64,000 nucleotides of DNA from CAYMRL01 sp964473205. GTDB lineage: Bacteria > Deinococcota > Deinococci > Deinococcales > Trueperaceae. Each line of letters begins with the position of its first letter. The stretch's first letter is position 1. The position numbers were made by a program, and so were the translations under genes. The notes under the pieces are model-generated. The model was not told where the DNA came from, searched no databases, and saw nothing but the letters and a program-made list of their open reading frames with translations. Positions 61,133 to 64,000 of the stretch are shown here, piece by piece. The stretch spans positions 1 through 64,000 of the forward strand of contig CAYYOK010000004.1 in NCBI GenBank assembly GCA_964473205.1, written 5' to 3'.

Positions 61133-62056
61133 TTGCTGTACGTCATTCAAAGAATGGCTCAACTGCTGTTCGTCCTGATCGGCGTCACCATGGTCGCCTT
61201 CCTCCTCCTTTACCTCACCGGCGACCCTGCGGTCGCCATCCTCGGCACCGACGCCACGCCTGCGACGGTCGCGGCGCTCAGGACGGAACTCGGCCTCGAC
61301 CGGTCTCTTCCCCACCAGTTTGGAGTCTTCGTGCTGGGAGTGGTGCGCGGCGACTTCGGCCGCTCACTGCGGTTCCGGGAGCCCGCCCTCGATCTGTTCA
61401 TGGAGCGGCTGCCCGCGACGCTCGAGCTCGCCGCGGCAGCCCTGGCCATCTCCGTGGTGTTCGGCATGACCCTAGGCGTGCTCGCCGCCGTGAACCACGG
61501 CCGCAGGTTGGATGGCCTGGTTCGTCTCGGTAGCCTCGTCGGTCAAGCCATACCGGGCTTCTACCTAGGTCTGGTGGCGATCATCGTGTTCGGTGCTCAA
61601 CTCGGTTGGTTGCCTACCGGGGGAAGAGGAACGCTCGCTAACCTGCTCCTCCCCGCTGCGACGCTAGCTGCTTACTACACGGCCACCACGACGCGGTTCG
61701 TGCGCAGCGCGATGCTGGATGTGCTCGGCGCGGACTTCGTGCGAACGGCGCGCTCCAAGGGCTTGCGGGAGCGAGTAGTGATCATCCGCCACGCACTGCG
61801 CAACTCGCTCATAGGCGTGGCTACCCTGATCGGCCTGCAGACCGGGGCCTTGCTGAGCGGAGCGGTCGTCACCGAGACCGTGTTCTCCTGGCCAGGCATC
61901 GGCCGCCTGGCGGTTCAGGCCATCTACACACGAGACTTCCCCGTCGTCCGGGTCACCATCATCATGGCCGCGCTCATCTTCGTCGTGATCAACCTGATCA
62001 CCGACCTGTTCTACACGTACCTCGACCCGCGCATCCGCGTGAAGACCTCGCCATGA
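61133..62056 (+). CDS. Dipeptide/oligopeptide ABC permease, DppB type
   Basis: The 307-aa protein has six membrane helices. GVTMVAFLLLYLTGDPA near the N-terminus and the EAA-type loop FVRTARSKGLRERVVIIRHALRNS are family features. The TTG start is preceded by GTGAGG. It overlaps the DppC-type gene by 4 nt. It carries peptides, nickel or other small amides depending on the binding protein. Confidence 0.92.
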   Translation: MLYVIQRMAQLLFVLIGVTMVAFLLLYLTGDPAVAILGTDATPATVAALRTELGLDRSLPHQFGVFVLGVVRGDFGRSLRFREPALDLFMERLPATLELAAAALAISVVFGMTLGVLAAVNHGRRLDGLVRLGSLVGQAIPGFYLGLVAIIVFGAQLGWLPTGGRGTLANLLLPAATLAAYYTATTTRFVRSAMLDVLGADFVRTARSKGLRERVVIIRHALRNSLIGVATLIGLQTGALLSGAVVTETVFSWPGIGRLAVQAIYTRDFPVVRVTIIMAALIFVVINLITDLFYTYLDPRIRVKTSP

Positions 62057-62949
62057 TCGAAGCGACGGCAACAGGGCTCGAGAGCACGCGTGGCGCTACA
62101 CGTCGCGGAGGTTTCCTACGGCGACTGTTTCGCGACCGCTTCGGAGTCGTGGGCGCCATCATCCTGATAGTCTTGCTGGTCGTTGCCCTGTGGCCGACCA
62201 GCCAGTTACCGCACGATCCATACCGGACCAGCCTTCGCAACCGACTCACACCGCCGATCGGCTTCGCGGGCAGCAGCCCGAACCACGTCCTGGGCACCGA
62301 CAACCTCGGCCGCGACCTGATGAGTCGCATGATGCTCGGCACGCGTACCTCCCTCATGATCGCCGTCCTAGCCGTTCTCGTCTCGGCTGGTCTCGGCGTC
62401 GGTCTCGGAGCCGCGGCCGGTTACTACGGCGGTTGGCTCGACACCCTGATGATGCGCCTCGTCGACGTTCAGCTCGCCTTTCCGATCGTCCTGCTGGTCA
62501 TTGCGGTAATCGCCGTCCTGGGGCCGAGGTTGTCTGTGCTGGTGGTCCTGTTGGGCTTGTCAGGCTGGCCTGCTTACGCGCGCCTCGTTCGTGCTGACGT
62601 CCTGAAAATCAAGGCGCTCGAGTTCGTCGAGGCCTCCAGGGCAACCGGCAGTCATCAACTACGCATCCTGCTGCGCCACGTGTTGCCCAACGTCGCCAGC
62701 ACCATCGTGGTGTTCGGAACCTTCGAGCTCGCTCGCATCCTGCTCCTCGAGTCGGCCGTCAGCTTCCTCGGTCTCGGCGTGCAACCGCCGAACCCGAGCC
62801 TGGGAACCATGATCGCCGACGGTCAGGAGTACATCTACAGCGGTTGGTGGGTCTCTGCCCTGCCGGGCGTGGTCATCGTCCTGGCCGTGCTCGGGTTCAA
62901 CTTCCTGGGCGACGGCCTGCGCGATGCACTCGACCCGAAAGGCTCTTGA
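62053..62949 (+). CDS. Dipeptide/oligopeptide ABC permease, DppC type
   Basis: The 298-aa protein has the DppC signatures HVLGTDNLGRDLMSRMMLGTR, FVEASRATGSHQLRILLRHVLPN and SFLGLGVQPPNPSLGTMIADG. It forms the channel with the DppB-type protein. No DppD/F ATPases are encoded before the window ends; they may follow the binding-protein gene. Confidence 0.93.
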   Translation: MIEATATGLESTRGATRRGGFLRRLFRDRFGVVGAIILIVLLVVALWPTSQLPHDPYRTSLRNRLTPPIGFAGSSPNHVLGTDNLGRDLMSRMMLGTRTSLMIAVLAVLVSAGLGVGLGAAAGYYGGWLDTLMMRLVDVQLAFPIVLLVIAVIAVLGPRLSVLVVLLGLSGWPAYARLVRADVLKIKALEFVEASRATGSHQLRILLRHVLPNVASTIVVFGTFELARILLLESAVSFLGLGVQPPNPSLGTMIADGQEYIYSGWWVSALPGVVIVLAVLGFNFLGDGLRDALDPKGS

Positions 62950-63054
62950 TCGACAGCTTGCTCCCTCACCTGATCGAAAGGAGGAGTCGAAGCATTTCGC
63001 CAACGAGAAGTCCAGCATCGAGACGCTCAAACAGCATCAAAGGGAATGGTGAAG

Positions 63055-64000
63055 ATGACCAAGTCGACCAAGAAGGCGAAGCTCCTCCGCTCCACACGTG
63101 TAGCCCTAGGGATCGTGCTGCTGACTGCCGCCTGGGCATGGGCGCAGCCTAGAGATCAGACGCTGATCGTCGCTCAGGGGCTCGATCCCCGCAGCCTGTC
63201 ACCGTTGAGCAGCACCACGCAGCAGGAGAAGAACGTCTCCAACCAGATCGTCGAGAGGCTGATCAACTTCACGCTCGACGGCACCGGCTTCATCCCAGTG
63301 CTCGCGGAGAGCTGGAGCATGGTGGCGCCTGACACGCTCCAGGTCAACCTGAGGCAGGGCGTGCAGTTCACCAACGGCGAGCCCTTCGATGCCACGGCGG
63401 CCAAGTACAGCCTCGACGCTCTGATCGCGTCTCCCGCCTACACCTCGTTCGTGTCGGTGCTGGACCGCGCCGAGATCGTCGACGACCACACACTCAACGT
63501 GGTAGCCCAGCAGCCGACTCCAGAGCGGCTGATCGTCAACTCGCTCGCGCTCGGCAGCTTCATGTACCCGCCGCTCTACACGGAGCAGGTCGGGATGCTG
63601 GACGGGTTCTCGACCGCACCCGTTGGCACCGGACCCTACACCTTGGAGAGCTGGGTCCGGGACGACCGCGTCGTCCTTAGGGCCAACCCTGATTACTGGG
63701 GCGGCGAGCCGGCCGTCCCGTACCTGGTCTTCCGCCCGATCGCAGTCGGGTCGGCACGCGTGGCTGCCCTCGAAGCAGGCGACATCGACCTCTCGATCGA
63801 GGTTCCGCTCGACGCGTTCGCCCGAGTGGACAACAACCCCAACATCGTCGCGATCTCGGCTCCAGGCAACCGAACGATGAAGGTCACCTTCTCAACCAAG
63901 CCAGAGTGGGGCGGCCCGCTGACCGACGTGAACGTCAGACGCGCGCTGATGCACGCCGTAGACGTCGAGGCGATCGTCGACACGTTGCTGCTGGGACAGG
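63055..64000 (+). CDS. Peptide-type ABC substrate-binding protein (family 5), 3' end cut by window
   Basis: An open frame of 315 codons runs to the window end. The signal peptide (LLRSTRVALGIVLLTAAWAWA) is cleaved before QPRDQTL. Family 5 features include LDPRSLSPLSSTTQQEKNV, GTGFIPVLAESW, FTNGEPFDATAAKYSLD, PVGTGPYTLESW and NPDYWGG. ATG 63055 is used, with AAGGGA 9 nt upstream; GTG 63049 is an alternative. It supplies substrate to the two DppBC-type permeases. Confidence 0.92.
   Translation, partial: MTKSTKKAKLLRSTRVALGIVLLTAAWAWAQPRDQTLIVAQGLDPRSLSPLSSTTQQEKNVSNQIVERLINFTLDGTGFIPVLAESWSMVAPDTLQVNLRQGVQFTNGEPFDATAAKYSLDALIASPAYTSFVSVLDRAEIVDDHTLNVVAQQPTPERLIVNSLALGSFMYPPLYTEQVGMLDGFSTAPVGTGPYTLESWVRDDRVVLRANPDYWGGEPAVPYLVFRPIAVGSARVAALEAGDIDLSIEVPLDAFARVDNNPNIVAISAPGNRTMKVTFSTKPEWGGPLTDVNVRRALMHAVDVEAIVDTLLLGQ

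Overview
High-GC bacterial chromosome segment. Gene content and signals point to the Deinococcota, probably close to Truepera. The evidence is an abundant SlpA-type envelope protein (SLH domain, coiled coil, beta-barrel), no lipopolysaccharide genes, and many start codons only 6-9 nt behind a TANNNT -10 element, which is the leaderless-mRNA pattern known from Deinococcus. This assignment is inferred from the sequence; no search was run. No rRNA, tRNA, CRISPR array or insertion sequence was found.

Layout. 1-12000 holds housekeeping genes: a split MnmC pair for tRNA wobble modification, a HAD phosphatase, UvrD/PcrA helicase, minD-minE, a degenerate receiver protein, an HxlR regulator, long-form HPF, a rhomboid protease, a left-handed beta-helix transferase and a lipid kinase. 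12000-15000 is the SlpA-like gene with a long leader. 15190-22725 carries thyX, rlmH, a SufT-like protein, rodA, a BatA/VWA protein, an acyl-CoA carboxylase beta subunit and a cupin. 22726-23127 is a non-coding gap with DnaA-box-like sites. 23128-28599 is a minus-strand block: rplU-rpmA, then obgE-yqeK-LCP-rsfS-yraN-trpF.

28794-34003 is a divergent pair: a lipoprotein with a caspase-like (clan CD) His/Cys signature and a large AfsR-like BTAD/STAND/TPR regulator. 34087-40600 is accessory: a MATE pump, a DUF433/PIN-like toxin-antitoxin pair, an exported protein, an MFS pump and an AAA/DUF4143 ATPase behind a perfect inverted repeat.

40634-54118 is a catabolic island. A GntR/FCD regulator sits between a divergent amidase-amidohydrolase pair and a plus-strand operon: sugar-binding protein, two permeases, DHDPS-family lyase, GH88/105 hydrolase, two enolase-superfamily dehydratases, 2-oxo-3-deoxygalactonate-type kinase and a GldA-like dehydrogenase. 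Together they look like uptake of an oligosaccharide (perhaps with an unsaturated uronic end) followed by dehydration, phosphorylation and cleavage of a sugar acid. No transporter ATPase is encoded here.

54119-58800 is a patch of small accessory genes: BrnT/BrnA, a large lipoprotein, two membrane proteins and an orphan HicB. 58800-64000 is a second uptake locus: a GntR regulator with a palindromic operator candidate, an AstE/aspartoacylase-type zinc hydrolase, two DppBC permeases and a peptide-type binding protein cut by the window end.
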